Shown: positions 8,421 through 16,711 of the stretch, one piece after another
Numbering within the stretch: the stretch's first letter is position 1
How the letters are laid out: every line of letters begins with the position of its first letter
The notes under the pieces: model-generated
The model's database searches: none
The model's input: the letters and a program-made list of their open reading frames with translations, nothing else
What the model was told of the DNA's origin: nothing
From: Micromonospora sp. MA102
Lineage (GTDB): Bacteria > Actinomycetota > Actinomycetes > Mycobacteriales > Micromonosporaceae
Direction: 5' to 3'
DNA length: 64,000 nucleotides
Assembly (NCBI RefSeq): GCF_025460765.1
Contig: NZ_JAMWEG010000006.1
Coordinates: forward strand, 186,001 to 250,000
Made by a program: the position numbers and the translations under genes

Positions 8421-9323
8421 TCAGCGCCCAGCAGGTTCGCGGCCCGTCCCGAGCAGCCGCCTGATCTCCGCGGCGGCGGGGTGCGCCGGTGCGACGGCCA
8501 GAAAATGGCGCAGCGTGTCTGCGGCCTCGACGGACCGGCTGTTGCGCTGCGCGAGCCCCAGCACCAGCAGGCCGTCGGGGGAATCCGGCTCGCGGGTGAG
8601 CACGTCCCGGGCGGTGCGTTGCGCGGCGGCGCCGTCACCGGCCCGGAGCAGCGCGAACGCGAGTCGCAGCCGGACGCCGTCGTCGGGCCGGTCCCGCAGC
8701 GCCTCCTGGTACATCTGCGCGGCGGCGTCGTAGCGGTCCTGCGTCTCCAGGTCGTGGGCGAGTTGGAGGGCGACCGCGACCGGGTCGGCCGGCGCCGGCC
8801 GGGCGGGCGGGTCGAGCCGGTCGGCGACGATCGCGACCGACGCCACGAGCGCCACCACGCCCACGGACGCCACCCGCCACGCCCGCCGTGCGGCCCGAGC
8901 GTCCGGCGTCCGGGGTGCGGCGGAACCGGTCCGGGAGGCACCGGGTCGCAGCGTCCGCAGGGCCGCGTAGCCGCCGGCCAGCAACGCCAGCACCGGTACG
9001 GCCCAGAGCAGCAGCCGGACCCCGCGGGCCGGTGGGTCGGTCAGCACGTCGGCGCCGTACCGCTGGACGAACCACCGCCGGATCTCGGTCCGGTCCCGCC
9101 CCTGGGCGAGCTGGTCCGCCACCACCTGCCGCATCGCCGCGGCGATCGGTGACCGGGAGTCCGCCACCGACTCGCCCTGACAGGCCGGGCAGCGCAGCCC
9201 GGCGGACACCGCGCGTACCGGGTCCTGGCGGCCGGGGTCGCCCGCCGACCGGGCCAGCGCCGCGCCGGCCGCCGCGGCGAGCGTGACGAGCACGAGCGCC
9301 ACCATGGCGCGCCGCCACCTCAT
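8421..9323 (-). CDS. ccmH: Cytochrome c maturation CcmH-CcmI fusion
   Basis: Membrane-anchored part of the apocytochrome c thiol-reduction and haem-ligation machinery, 300 aa. Residues 1-25 are a signal/anchor. The CcmH domain follows with the redox motif LRCPACQGES, then IRRWFVQRYGADVLTDPP, and a transmembrane helix (LLLWAVPVLALLAGGYAAL). A second transmembrane helix (about residues 150-167) leads into a tetratricopeptide-like CcmI part (DPVAVALQLAHDLETQDRYDAAAQMYQEAL...). CcmI chaperones apocytochrome c; CcmH reduces its CXXCH cysteines. I chose ATG 9323, which overlaps the ccmG stop; the longer reading frame upstream is a shadow of ccmG. Last gene of the ccm operon. Confidence 0.88.
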   Translation of the reverse strand: MRWRRAMVALVLVTLAAAAGAALARSAGDPGRQDPVRAVSAGLRCPACQGESVADSRSPIAAAMRQVVADQLAQGRDRTEIRRWFVQRYGADVLTDPPARGVRLLLWAVPVLALLAGGYAALRTLRPGASRTGSAAPRTPDARAARRAWRVASVGVVALVASVAIVADRLDPPARPAPADPVAVALQLAHDLETQDRYDAAAQMYQEALRDRPDDGVRLRLAFALLRAGDGAAAQRTARDVLTREPDSPDGLLVLGLAQRNSRSVEAADTLRHFLAVAPAHPAAAEIRRLLGTGREPAGR

Positions 9324-9883
9324 CCGGCCAGCAGCGGTGCGATCCGCTGCTCCAGCCACTGCCGGGTCACCACCCCCTGCCGCCGGTCGACGAGCCGGCC
9401 GTCCCGGCCGACCACGAAGGTTTCCGGCACGCCCCGCACGCCCCACTCGACGGCCCGCGTCCCGTCGGGATCGGGCACCACGGTCAACCCGGTGGCACCG
9501 GTCTCGTCGAGCAGCGCCCGGACCGCGTCGGCGCCGTCGCGGATGTTCAGCCCGACCAGCTGGACGCCGCGCGGGGACCAGCTGCGCTCGGCGTCCACCA
9601 GCACCGGCAGCTCGTCCCGGCACGGCCCGCACCAGGAGGCGAACACGTTGACCAGCACCACCTGGCCCCGGGCGTCGGAGAGCGCGAAGCGGCCACCGTC
9701 CAGGGTGGCGCCGGCCAGTGCCGGGGCGGGTCGGCCGGCCACCGCCGTGGCCCCGGCGGGGTCCGGCGTGGCGGGTGCGCGCAGGCCGAGGGCGATCAGG
9801 GCGCCGACGACGACGGTGAGCGCGAGGACCGTCGCCGGTCCGGCGCGCAGCCATCCGGGGCGCCGCGCGGCAGGCCGCCTCAC
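9320..9883 (-). CDS. ccmG: Thioredoxin-like CcmG/ResA/TlpA thiol-disulfide oxidoreductase
   Basis: Membrane-tethered extracytoplasmic thioredoxin, 187 aa, that keeps CcmH and apocytochrome cysteines reduced. An N-terminal anchor helix (TVLALTVVVGALIALGL) precedes a thioredoxin fold. GQVVLVNVFASWCGPCRDEL carries the active-site CGPC, and GVPETFVVGRDGRLV carries the cis-proline (GVP). I chose GTG 9883, overlapping the ccmF stop by 4 bp (GTGA); the open frame extends far upstream inside ccmF but is not coding. It overlaps ccmH downstream by 4 bp, so translation of the whole operon is coupled. Confidence 0.9.
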   Translation of the reverse strand: MRRPAARRPGWLRAGPATVLALTVVVGALIALGLRAPATPDPAGATAVAGRPAPALAGATLDGGRFALSDARGQVVLVNVFASWCGPCRDELPVLVDAERSWSPRGVQLVGLNIRDGADAVRALLDETGATGLTVVPDPDGTRAVEWGVRGVPETFVVGRDGRLVDRRQGVVTRQWLEQRIAPLLAG

Positions 9884-11826
9884 GTCGCGGCTCCCGGTCC
9901 GACGGCCACCGGGGCGGGCCGGGGTCGGTCCGCGCGGGCGGCCCGGCGGGTCCGCGGGCGGGCGGTGGCGGCGGCCGCGAGCAACCCGCCGACGGCCGTC
10001 AGAGCGCCGCCGGTCCAGATCAGGCCCACGAGCGGGTTCACGGCGAGCCGCACGGTGGCGGTGCCGCTGTCCTCGCTGACGGCGAGCAGCGTGACGTACG
10101 TGTCGCGCAGGGGGCCGGCGCCGATCGCGGGCACGGTGACGGCGGTGTCCCGGGCGGCGTGGTAGCGCAGCGCCGGCGTGATCGTCCGCGCGGTGTGGCC
10201 CGACGCGGTGAGCGCCAGCCGGGCCTGTACCGCCATGCTTCCGCCTCCGCCGCCGGTCCGGTCCACCCCGACCAGTCGGACCGCGACGTCGCTCACCCGC
10301 AGCGTCTCGCCGACCCGCAGCGTCCGTTCGGCGTCCCGGCCGTACGCCGAGGAGCCGGCGACGCCCACCGCGACCAGGGCGAGACCGGCGTGCGCGACCA
10401 GCCCGGCGAGCCGGCCGGGCCGTCCGTGCGGACCGGACCGGCGCAGCCGGTGGGCCAGGTCCCCCGCCAGTCCGGTGAGGACGAACCCGGCCGCGCCGAA
10501 CGCGGTGAGCGCGGCCGGGCCGGGGCGGCTGAGCAGTCCGGCCAGGGCCACCGTGGCCAGGCCTGCGCCGGCGGGGACGACGAGCCGCCACAGCGCCGCC
10601 GACCGGTCCCGGACCCGCAGGGCCGGCGTCACGCCCATCACCAGCAGCACGACGACCGCCAGGGGCACCGCGGTGCGCTGGTAGTAGGCGGGGCCCACCG
10701 AGGAGCCGGTCCCGCTCAGCGGGGCGGTGAGCAGCGGCAGGATCGTGCCGACCAGCACCACCGCGGCGATGGTCACCAGGAGTACGCCGCGGACCAGCAC
10801 CAGGGTGGCTCGGGACAGCACCCGGGGGCGCGAGGGGCGGGTCGGCTCGGGGGCCCGACGGCCGGTCAGGACGGCCGACACCACCACCGCCAGCAGCACG
10901 AAGCCGAGCAGCATCGGGCCCAGCGGCGAGTCGGTGAAGGCGTGCACGCTGGTCACCGCACCCGATCGGGTGAGGAAGGTGCCGAGCAGCATCAGCAGGA
11001 AGCTCGCGCAGGCGAGCGCACCGTGCCAGGCGACCCGCCCGCGGACCAGGGTCGTGTGCAGGAACGCGGTGGCCGTCAGCCAGGGCAGCAGGGAGGCGTT
11101 CTCCACCGGGTCCCACGCCCAGTAGCCGCCCCAGCCCAGCACCGCGTACGACCACCAGGCGCCCATCCCGATGCCGGCGGTCAGCGCCGCCCAGGCCACC
11201 AGCGCCCACGGGCGCGCCATCCGCACCCAGCCCGGTCCGTCCCGTCCCGCCAGCGGCGCCGCCAGCGCGAACGCGAAGGGTACGACCAGACCGAGGTAGC
11301 CGGCGTAGAGCAGCGGCGGGTGCACACCCATGGCCGGGTGCTGCTGGAGCAGTGGATTCGGTCCGGGGCCGTCGATCGGCACCGGGCTCACCGAACGGAA
11401 CGGGTTCGCGGCGAAGGTGGACAGCGCGAAGAAGAACAGCATGACCACGCTGACGACCACCATCGCGTACGCGTGCAGCCGCGGCGGGTACGCGCGCCGG
11501 GCCAGCAGCGCGGCGTAACCGCCGAGGACCAGCAACCACAGCAGCAGCGACCCGTCCAGAGCCGACCAGAGGCTGGTGAGGGTGTAGTAGAGCGGGACGT
11601 CCCGGCCGCCGTTCTCGGCCACGAACCGGACGCCGAAGTCGTGCCGCAGCAGCGCCGTCTCCAGCAGCGCGCAGGCCAGGGCGGCGGCGGCCAGGGTGGC
11701 GGCGGTGCCGTGCCGGGCGGTGCGGACGGCCGCGCCGAACAGGGCCACCCGCAGCCAGAGCAGGGCGGTGAGGGTCGCGCAGGCGAGCCCGACGGCGAGG
11801 CCGGCGGTGCCGAGGTCACCCAGCAT
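9880..11826 (-). CDS. ccmF: Haem lyase CcmF/NrfE family
   Basis: Polytopic haem-ligating subunit of cytochrome c maturation system I, 648 aa, the usual CcmF length. The tryptophan-rich haem-handling motif is WGGYWAWDPVENASLLPWL (about residues 235-253). Upstream is HPAMGVHPPLLYAGYLGL, and near residue 25-60 WLRVALFGAAV. About 14 hydrophobic helices are evident, with a large extracytoplasmic loop after residue 500 (ERTLRVGETLRVSDVAVRLV). It transfers haem from holo-CcmE to apocytochromes. It overlaps ccmE upstream by 11 bp and ccmG downstream by 4 bp. Most actinobacteria use the ResB/ResC system instead, so CcmF here is notable. Confidence 0.93.
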   Translation of the reverse strand: MLGDLGTAGLAVGLACATLTALLWLRVALFGAAVRTARHGTAATLAAAALACALLETALLRHDFGVRFVAENGGRDVPLYYTLTSLWSALDGSLLLWLLVLGGYAALLARRAYPPRLHAYAMVVVSVVMLFFFALSTFAANPFRSVSPVPIDGPGPNPLLQQHPAMGVHPPLLYAGYLGLVVPFAFALAAPLAGRDGPGWVRMARPWALVAWAALTAGIGMGAWWSYAVLGWGGYWAWDPVENASLLPWLTATAFLHTTLVRGRVAWHGALACASFLLMLLGTFLTRSGAVTSVHAFTDSPLGPMLLGFVLLAVVVSAVLTGRRAPEPTRPSRPRVLSRATLVLVRGVLLVTIAAVVLVGTILPLLTAPLSGTGSSVGPAYYQRTAVPLAVVVLLVMGVTPALRVRDRSAALWRLVVPAGAGLATVALAGLLSRPGPAALTAFGAAGFVLTGLAGDLAHRLRRSGPHGRPGRLAGLVAHAGLALVAVGVAGSSAYGRDAERTLRVGETLRVSDVAVRLVGVDRTGGGGGSMAVQARLALTASGHTARTITPALRYHAARDTAVTVPAIGAGPLRDTYVTLLAVSEDSGTATVRLAVNPLVGLIWTGGALTAVGGLLAAAATARPRTRRAARADRPRPAPVAVGPGAAT

Positions 11827-12226
11827 CGACCGGAGCCGCGGGGGAGGACGAGGGCCGGTACTCGTTGCCGTGCCGGACCACCACCTGGTCTGAGCGGAAC
11901 ACGCCGTCGGGGGACAGCGTGCCCTCGACGACCGCCCCGGTGCCCTCGCGGAAGGTCTGCGGGGGTGCGCCGCGCTGCTCGACGGTGATCTCGTGGCCCG
12001 CCTCGGCGAGGCGGAACACGACGAGCGCGCCGTCCTGGCGCAGCGATCCGGGCACGACGTCGCCGCCGAGGCGGACCCGGTGGCCCGCGAGGCCCGGATC
12101 GTCGAGCAGTTCGCCCGGGGTCCGGTAGTACGTGACGGTGTCGCGGAGCGCGCTGGTGACCAGCAGGCCGCCGGCGGCGAGCACCACCGCGACGAGGGCC
12201 ACCCGGCCCGCCCGGCGAGGCATCAT
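11816..12226 (-). CDS. ccmE: Haem chaperone CcmE
   Basis: Single-span haem chaperone, 136 aa. After a short basic N-terminus and membrane helix (VALVAVVLAAGGLLVTSAL), the OB-fold beta domain carries YYRTPGELL, RLGGDVVPGSL and the haem attachment site RHGNEYRP. His119 is the covalent haem ligand and Tyr123 the conserved partner (HxxxY). Archaeal and some bacterial CcmE use CxxxY and lack CcmH; this one has the classical histidine, matching the presence of ccmH. The start is the first of two ATGs (12226), overlapping the ccmC stop by 4 bp. Confidence 0.92.
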   Translation of the reverse strand: MMPRRAGRVALVAVVLAAGGLLVTSALRDTVTYYRTPGELLDDPGLAGHRVRLGGDVVPGSLRQDGALVVFRLAEAGHEITVEQRGAPPQTFREGTGAVVEGTLSPDGVFRSDQVVVRHGNEYRPSSSPAAPVDAG

Positions 12227-13041
12227 CCGACTCCGGCCGGCGTGCGCTCGGCGGCGGGGGAGGGCTCGGGGGCCAGGCGGCGTTCCAGGTGGCGGACCCG
12301 GTGTAGCAGGAGGCAGAACGCGGCGAGGGTCGCGGCGGCCACGGCGAGGAGCAGCGCGGTGGCCATCCGTGGGTCGATCGGCGGCCGCTGGGGGGCCAGG
12401 ACCGTCGCCTGCTGGTGCAGCGAGCGCCACCAGACCACGGAGAAGTGCACCACGGGCACGAGGAGGAAACCGGCGACGCCGGCGATCGCGGCGGGCCGGG
12501 CCACCCGGTGATCGCCGCCGTCGCGCGCTCCCCGGTGCTCGGCCAGCGTCCGCCGCAGGGCGAGGTAGCCGGCGTAGGCGAGCAGCAGCAGGGCGGTGCT
12601 GACCAGCCGGGGATCCCACGCCCACCAGGTGCCCCAGACCAGGTGCCCCCAGACGGAGCCGGTGCCGATGGCGGCGGCGGTGAGCACCACCCCGAGCTCG
12701 GCCGCCGCCCGGGCGAACCGGTCCCAGCGCAGGTCACCGCCGATCAGGTACGCCCCGCTGGCCGCGAGGACGACCGCGAACGCGGCGTACGCCACCCAGG
12801 CGGCGGGGACGTGCAGGTACATCAGGCGCTGCGCGTCGCCCTGGAGTTCGTCGGGGGGCGCGAGCCATCCTCCGGCCACGGTGGCCGCGGCGGCGAGCCC
12901 GCCGGTGGCCCAGGCCATCGTCCGGCGCGCCGCGGCCGCTCTGGCGGTGTCCGTGAGGAGGTCCACGGTGGAGGCTTGCATCATCTCCCTGTCCGCGTCC
13001 CTGAGGCGCTTGACCGAGAAGGTGGGAACTGGACCCACCAT
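12223..13041 (-). CDS. ccmC: Haem-handling membrane protein CcmC
   Basis: Six-helix membrane protein that loads haem onto CcmE, up to 272 aa. The WWD motif is VWGHLVWGTWWAWDPRLVS (about residues 129-147), flanked by conserved histidines in LMYLHVPAAW and VVHFSVVWW. The N-terminus is about 35 residues longer than usual; ATG 12984 or 12981 inside the frame are alternative starts. First gene of the minus-strand ccm operon, divergent from ctaC with a 78-bp intergenic region, so the ccm genes and the cytochrome genes they serve are probably co-expressed. ccmA, ccmB and ccmD, which normally release haem-CcmE, are not here. Confidence 0.92.
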   Translation of the reverse strand: MVGPVPTFSVKRLRDADREMMQASTVDLLTDTARAAAARRTMAWATGGLAAAATVAGGWLAPPDELQGDAQRLMYLHVPAAWVAYAAFAVVLAASGAYLIGGDLRWDRFARAAAELGVVLTAAAIGTGSVWGHLVWGTWWAWDPRLVSTALLLLAYAGYLALRRTLAEHRGARDGGDHRVARPAAIAGVAGFLLVPVVHFSVVWWRSLHQQATVLAPQRPPIDPRMATALLLAVAAATLAAFCLLLHRVRHLERRLAPEPSPAAERTPAGVG

Positions 13042-13105
13042 AGGGCGGTCCGTACCCCAGATGCCGTCGTTCGGGATAAAAGGTATGAACGCCGGAAACC
13101 GGCAC

Positions 13106-13111
13106 TAAGGT
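13106..13111 (+). promoter_or_regulatory. -10 box for a leaderless ctaC mRNA
   Basis: TAAGGT matches TANNNT and ends 8 bases before the ctaC GTG at 13120. The region lacks a ribosome-binding site, so the oxidase operon may begin with a leaderless message. The divergent ccmC promoter must lie in the same 78 bp. Confidence 0.45.
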
Positions 13112-13119
13112 CCTTGCCG

Positions 13120-14148
13120 GTGAAGACGACAGCGCAGACCACCTCGCGTCCGGTGCGGCGGCAGCGCCGGCCGCGCTCGGTGCTGCCGCTGCTGTACGGC
13201 CCGCTGCTGCTCGCCGGCTGCTCCGGCGGCAGCCCGTCGGCCCTGAATCCGGCGGGGACCGGGGCGGCGCGGGTCAGCGGCCTGTGGTGGTTGTTGTTCT
13301 GGATCTCCATGGCGGTGTTCGCCGAGGTCATGGCGCTGCTGGCCTGGGCGCTCGTGTTCCGGCGGGGCGCCGCCCGGGTGCGTCACGGCCAGCCGTTGCG
13401 CTTCGTGACGATCGCCGGGGCCGGGCTGCCGTTCATCATCCTTGTGGCGGTCTACGGCGTCGGGCTGCGGGACCTCGCCGCGCTCGGCGCCGGCCCGGGC
13501 CGCGACGCGCCCACCGTGGAGGTCACCGGCCACAAGTGGTGGTGGGAGGTGCGGTACGCGGGCGCCTCCGGCGCGACCGCCAACGAGATCCACGTTCCGG
13601 TGGGGGAACGGGTCCGGATCCGCCTGCGCACCGACGACGTGCTGCACAGCTTCTGGGTGCCGCAGCTGATGCCGAAGATGGACCTGATCGCCGGCGAGAC
13701 CCGGGAGACCTGGGTGGAGGCCCGGCGCGGCGGCAGCTACCGCGGCCAGTGCGCCGAGTACTGCGGCACCCAGCACGCCCACATGGCGTTCCTCGTGGTG
13801 GCCGAACCCCGCGCCGACTTCGACGCCTGGCTGGCCCGGCTGGACGCCCCCGCCCGGGCGCCGCGGACCGAGGCCGAACGGCGCGGCCAGCAGACCTTCG
13901 TTCAGGGCACCTGCGCCGCCTGCCACACGGTCCGCGGCACCGGCGCGCAGGGGCAGGTGGGGCCCGACCTGTCGAACCTCGGCCCGCGGTGGAGCATCGG
14001 CGCCGGTGCGGTGCCCAACGACGCCGGACACCTCGGCGGTTGGATCGTCAACTCGCAGACCGTCAAGCCGGGCAACGCCATGCCCCCGCAGCCGGTCGAC
14101 GCCGCCCGACTGCCCGACCTCATCGCCTACCTGCGGTCACTGGAGTAG
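13120..14148 (+). CDS. ctaC: Cytochrome c oxidase subunit II with fused cytochrome c domain (caa3 type)
   Basis: Electron-entry subunit of a caa3 oxidase, 342 aa. It has a lipoprotein signal ending LLLAGC (Cys34), then two transmembrane helices (about residues 50-115). The cupredoxin domain has HKWWWEVRY, DVLHSFWVPQL and the CuA motif GQCAEYCGTQHAHM. The C-terminal cytochrome c domain has CAACH (Cys265, Cys268, His269) and a methionine ligand region in PGNAMPPQP. The usual actinobacterial subunit II lacks the cytochrome c domain. GTG 13120 is chosen because it begins the signal peptide; the open frame upstream is non-coding. First gene of a tightly packed nine-gene respiratory operon. Confidence 0.95.
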   Translation: MKTTAQTTSRPVRRQRRPRSVLPLLYGPLLLAGCSGGSPSALNPAGTGAARVSGLWWLLFWISMAVFAEVMALLAWALVFRRGAARVRHGQPLRFVTIAGAGLPFIILVAVYGVGLRDLAALGAGPGRDAPTVEVTGHKWWWEVRYAGASGATANEIHVPVGERVRIRLRTDDVLHSFWVPQLMPKMDLIAGETRETWVEARRGGSYRGQCAEYCGTQHAHMAFLVVAEPRADFDAWLARLDAPARAPRTEAERRGQQTFVQGTCAACHTVRGTGAQGQVGPDLSNLGPRWSIGAGAVPNDAGHLGGWIVNSQTVKPGNAMPPQPVDAARLPDLIAYLRSLE

Positions 14149-14156
14149 GGGCCGCC

Positions 14157-16085
14157 ATGTCCTCGACCACCAGCACCGCGCCCGGCGTGGGCCGGGACGA
14201 CCTGGCCCGGCTGGCCGAGCACTGGGCCGAGCCCCGCTCGCTGCGTGCCTGGTTCACCACGGTGGACCACAAGAAGATCGGCCGGCGCTACCTGGTCACC
14301 GCCGCGTTCTTCTTCGTCCTCGCCGGGCTCAGCGCCCTGGTGATGCGCACCCAGCTCGCCCGGCCCGAGTCCGGCGTGGTGTCGCCGCAGGAGTACAACC
14401 AGCTCTTCACCATGCACGGCACGGCGATGATCTTCCTGTTCGCCACCCCGATGCTCTTCGGCTTCGGCAACTTCCTGGTGCCGTTGATGATCGGTTCCCG
14501 GGACATGGCGTTTCCCCGGCTGAACGCCTTCGGCTACTGGGTGTTCCTCTTCGCCGGCCTGTTCATGTGGGCCAGCCTGCCCTTCGGGGCGGCGCCCAAC
14601 AACGGCTGGTTCGCGTACGCGCCGCTGAACCAGGTGCAGCACAACCCGGGCCTGCACATGGACGTCTACGCCCTCGGGCTGCTGTTCCTCGGCATCTCCA
14701 CCACCTCGGGCGCCATCAACTTCATCGTCACCGCGCTCAAGCTGCGGGCGCCGGGGATGTCGCTCAACCGGGTGCCGCTGTTCGTCTGGGCGATCGTGGC
14801 CACCGCGTTCATGGTGGTCTTCGCCCTGCCGGCGCTGAACGCGGACAACGCGATGCTCTTCTTCGACCGCCGGTTCGGCACCCACTTCTTCGACCCGTCC
14901 GGCGGCGGGAACGTGCTGCTCTGGCAGCACCTGTTCTGGATCTTCGGACATCCCGACGTGTACATCATCGTGTTGCCCGCGCTGGGCATCGTCTCCGCGG
15001 TGCTGCCCGCGTTCACCCGCCGGGGCGTGGTCGCCTATTCGCTGATCGTGCTCTCCATCGTGGCGATCGCGATCATCTCGTTCGGGGTCTGGGTGCACCA
15101 CATGTTCGCCACCGGGCTGCCGCAGCTGTCCTACAGCTTCTTCAGCGCGGCCAGCACCGTCATCACCATCCCGTCCGGGATCCAGATCTTCGCCTGGCTG
15201 GCCACCATGCTGCTCGGCCGGCTGGTGCTGCGGGTGCCGCTGCTCTTCGTCATCGGGTTCCTCGTGACCTTCGTGCTCGGCGGCGTCACCGGCGCGATGT
15301 TCGCGGTCACCGCGTTCGACCAGCAGGTCACCGACTCCTACTTCGTCGTGGCGCACTTCCACTACGTGCTGATCGGCGGGGCGGTCTTCCCGATGCTCGC
15401 CGGCATCTACTACTGGCTGCCCAAGATCACCGGCCGGATGTACCACGAGGGGCTCGGGCGGTGGGCGTTCGCGCTGACCTTCGCCGGCATGCACGTCACC
15501 TTCTTCCCGATGCACCTCACCGGCCTGTTCGGCATGCCCCGGCGGATCTACACCTACGGCAGCGAGCCGGGCTGGGACGGGTGGAGCCTGGTCAGCACGG
15601 TCGGGTCGTACCTGCTGGCGCTCGGGCTGCTGCTGGTGCTCGTCGGCGTGGTGCACGCGGTGTGGCGCGGCAGGCCGGCGCCGGCGGACCCGTGGGAGGG
15701 CGACAGCCTGGAGTGGTCGACAGCCTCGCCGCCCGAGCCGTACAACTTCCCGGTCATTCCCCGGGTGCACAGCCTGCACCCCGCCTGGGACGCGCGGACC
15801 ACCGAGTCGACCACCACCGGCGCGAGCGCGGACCGCGTCCTCAGCGATGGCCGGCGCACCCTGTTCACCAGCGAACTGGACGCCCGCACCGAGCGGGCGG
15901 TGGAGATGCCCGAGCCGTCGTTCAAGCCACTCGTCCTCGCCGGCGCGCTGCTGGTCTTCTTCACCGCCATGCTGCTGGCCGCGTACCCCGTCGCGGTCGT
16001 CGCCGTGCTGGTGGTGGCGGCGACGATCGCGGCCTGGCTCTGGCCGCCGCGCCGCCCCGACGAGGAACTCGGGGTGGCGTCATGA
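14157..16085 (+). CDS. ctaD: Cytochrome c oxidase subunit I
   Basis: Catalytic haem a/a3-CuB subunit, 642 aa with at least 12 helices. Haem-copper ligands seen: MHGTAMIFLF (low-spin haem His), the HPDVY motif with His265 and Tyr269, VHHMF (CuB histidines), and HFHYVLIGG (haem a3 and haem a histidines). The conserved proton-channel glutamate normally in GHPEVY is aspartate here (Asp267). After the core, residues ~540-642 add a hydrophilic linker and two extra helices (LVLAGALLVFFTAMLLAAYP, then VVAVLVVAATIAAWLW), resembling fused subunit-IV-like tails. Starts at ATG 14157, 8 bp after ctaC; overlaps ctaE by 4 bp. Confidence 0.96.
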   Translation: MSSTTSTAPGVGRDDLARLAEHWAEPRSLRAWFTTVDHKKIGRRYLVTAAFFFVLAGLSALVMRTQLARPESGVVSPQEYNQLFTMHGTAMIFLFATPMLFGFGNFLVPLMIGSRDMAFPRLNAFGYWVFLFAGLFMWASLPFGAAPNNGWFAYAPLNQVQHNPGLHMDVYALGLLFLGISTTSGAINFIVTALKLRAPGMSLNRVPLFVWAIVATAFMVVFALPALNADNAMLFFDRRFGTHFFDPSGGGNVLLWQHLFWIFGHPDVYIIVLPALGIVSAVLPAFTRRGVVAYSLIVLSIVAIAIISFGVWVHHMFATGLPQLSYSFFSAASTVITIPSGIQIFAWLATMLLGRLVLRVPLLFVIGFLVTFVLGGVTGAMFAVTAFDQQVTDSYFVVAHFHYVLIGGAVFPMLAGIYYWLPKITGRMYHEGLGRWAFALTFAGMHVTFFPMHLTGLFGMPRRIYTYGSEPGWDGWSLVSTVGSYLLALGLLLVLVGVVHAVWRGRPAPADPWEGDSLEWSTASPPEPYNFPVIPRVHSLHPAWDARTTESTTTGASADRVLSDGRRTLFTSELDARTERAVEMPEPSFKPLVLAGALLVFFTAMLLAAYPVAVVAVLVVAATIAAWLWPPRRPDEELGVAS

Positions 16086-16711
16086 CGGACCGGGGCGGGG
16101 TCGTGGCCGCGGCCACCGGCGTCACGGCGCTGACCACGGAGGAGCCGGTCGGCCGGCCGACCGGCTGGTGGGGCATGGTGCTGTTCGTGGCCACCGAGGC
16201 CACCCTCTTCGCCTGCCTGCTCGGCAGCTACTTCTATCTCCGCTTCCAGTTCGGTCCGCAGTGGCCGCCGGGTGGCGTCGACAAGCCGAAGCTGCTCCTC
16301 CCGCTGCTGATGACCGCGGTGCTGGTGCCCAGCAGCCTGCCCGTCGTCTGGGCCGAGCACGGCATCCGGCGCGGCCGGCGCGGGCGGCTGCGCGCCGGGC
16401 TGGCCGCCACCCTGGTGCTCGGGCTGACCTTCCTGGCCCTGCTGGCCGTCGAGTACGCCGAGGACCTCAAGCATTTCACCATGACCACCGATGTCTACGG
16501 CTCGCTGTTCTATCTGATCACCGGCTTCCACGGGCTGCACGTGCTGGTCGGGTTGACGATGATCGGGTGGCTGCTCGCCGCCTCCCTGCGCGGTGGCAGC
16601 TTCGGGTCCCACCGCCACGAACGCGTCCGCAACGCCGCGATCTACTGGCACTTCGTCGACACGGTGTGGGTCGCCATCCTGTTCACCATCTACCTCTCCC
16701 CGAGACTGTGA
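16082..16711 (+). CDS. ctaE: Cytochrome c oxidase subunit III
   Basis: Membrane subunit III, 209 aa, five helices. Family motifs: GWWGMVLFVATEATLFACLLGSYFYLRF near the N-terminus, YGSLFYLITGFHGLHVLVGL (the conserved HGxHV segment) and AIYWHFVDTVWVAILFTIYL at the C-terminus. It stabilises subunit I and its oxygen and proton pathways. ATG 16082 overlaps the ctaD stop (ATGA), and its own stop shares one base with the next start (TGATG), indicating translational coupling. No unusual residues noticed. Confidence 0.95.
   Translation: MTDRGGVVAAATGVTALTTEEPVGRPTGWWGMVLFVATEATLFACLLGSYFYLRFQFGPQWPPGGVDKPKLLLPLLMTAVLVPSSLPVVWAEHGIRRGRRGRLRAGLAATLVLGLTFLALLAVEYAEDLKHFTMTTDVYGSLFYLITGFHGLHVLVGLTMIGWLLAASLRGGSFGSHRHERVRNAAIYWHFVDTVWVAILFTIYLSPRL

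Noticed and set aside
9320..11539. 739-codon frame suggesting a CcmF-thioredoxin fusion
   Set aside because: The upstream portion is out of frame with ccmF and has no membrane helices; the thioredoxin gene starts at GTG 9883.
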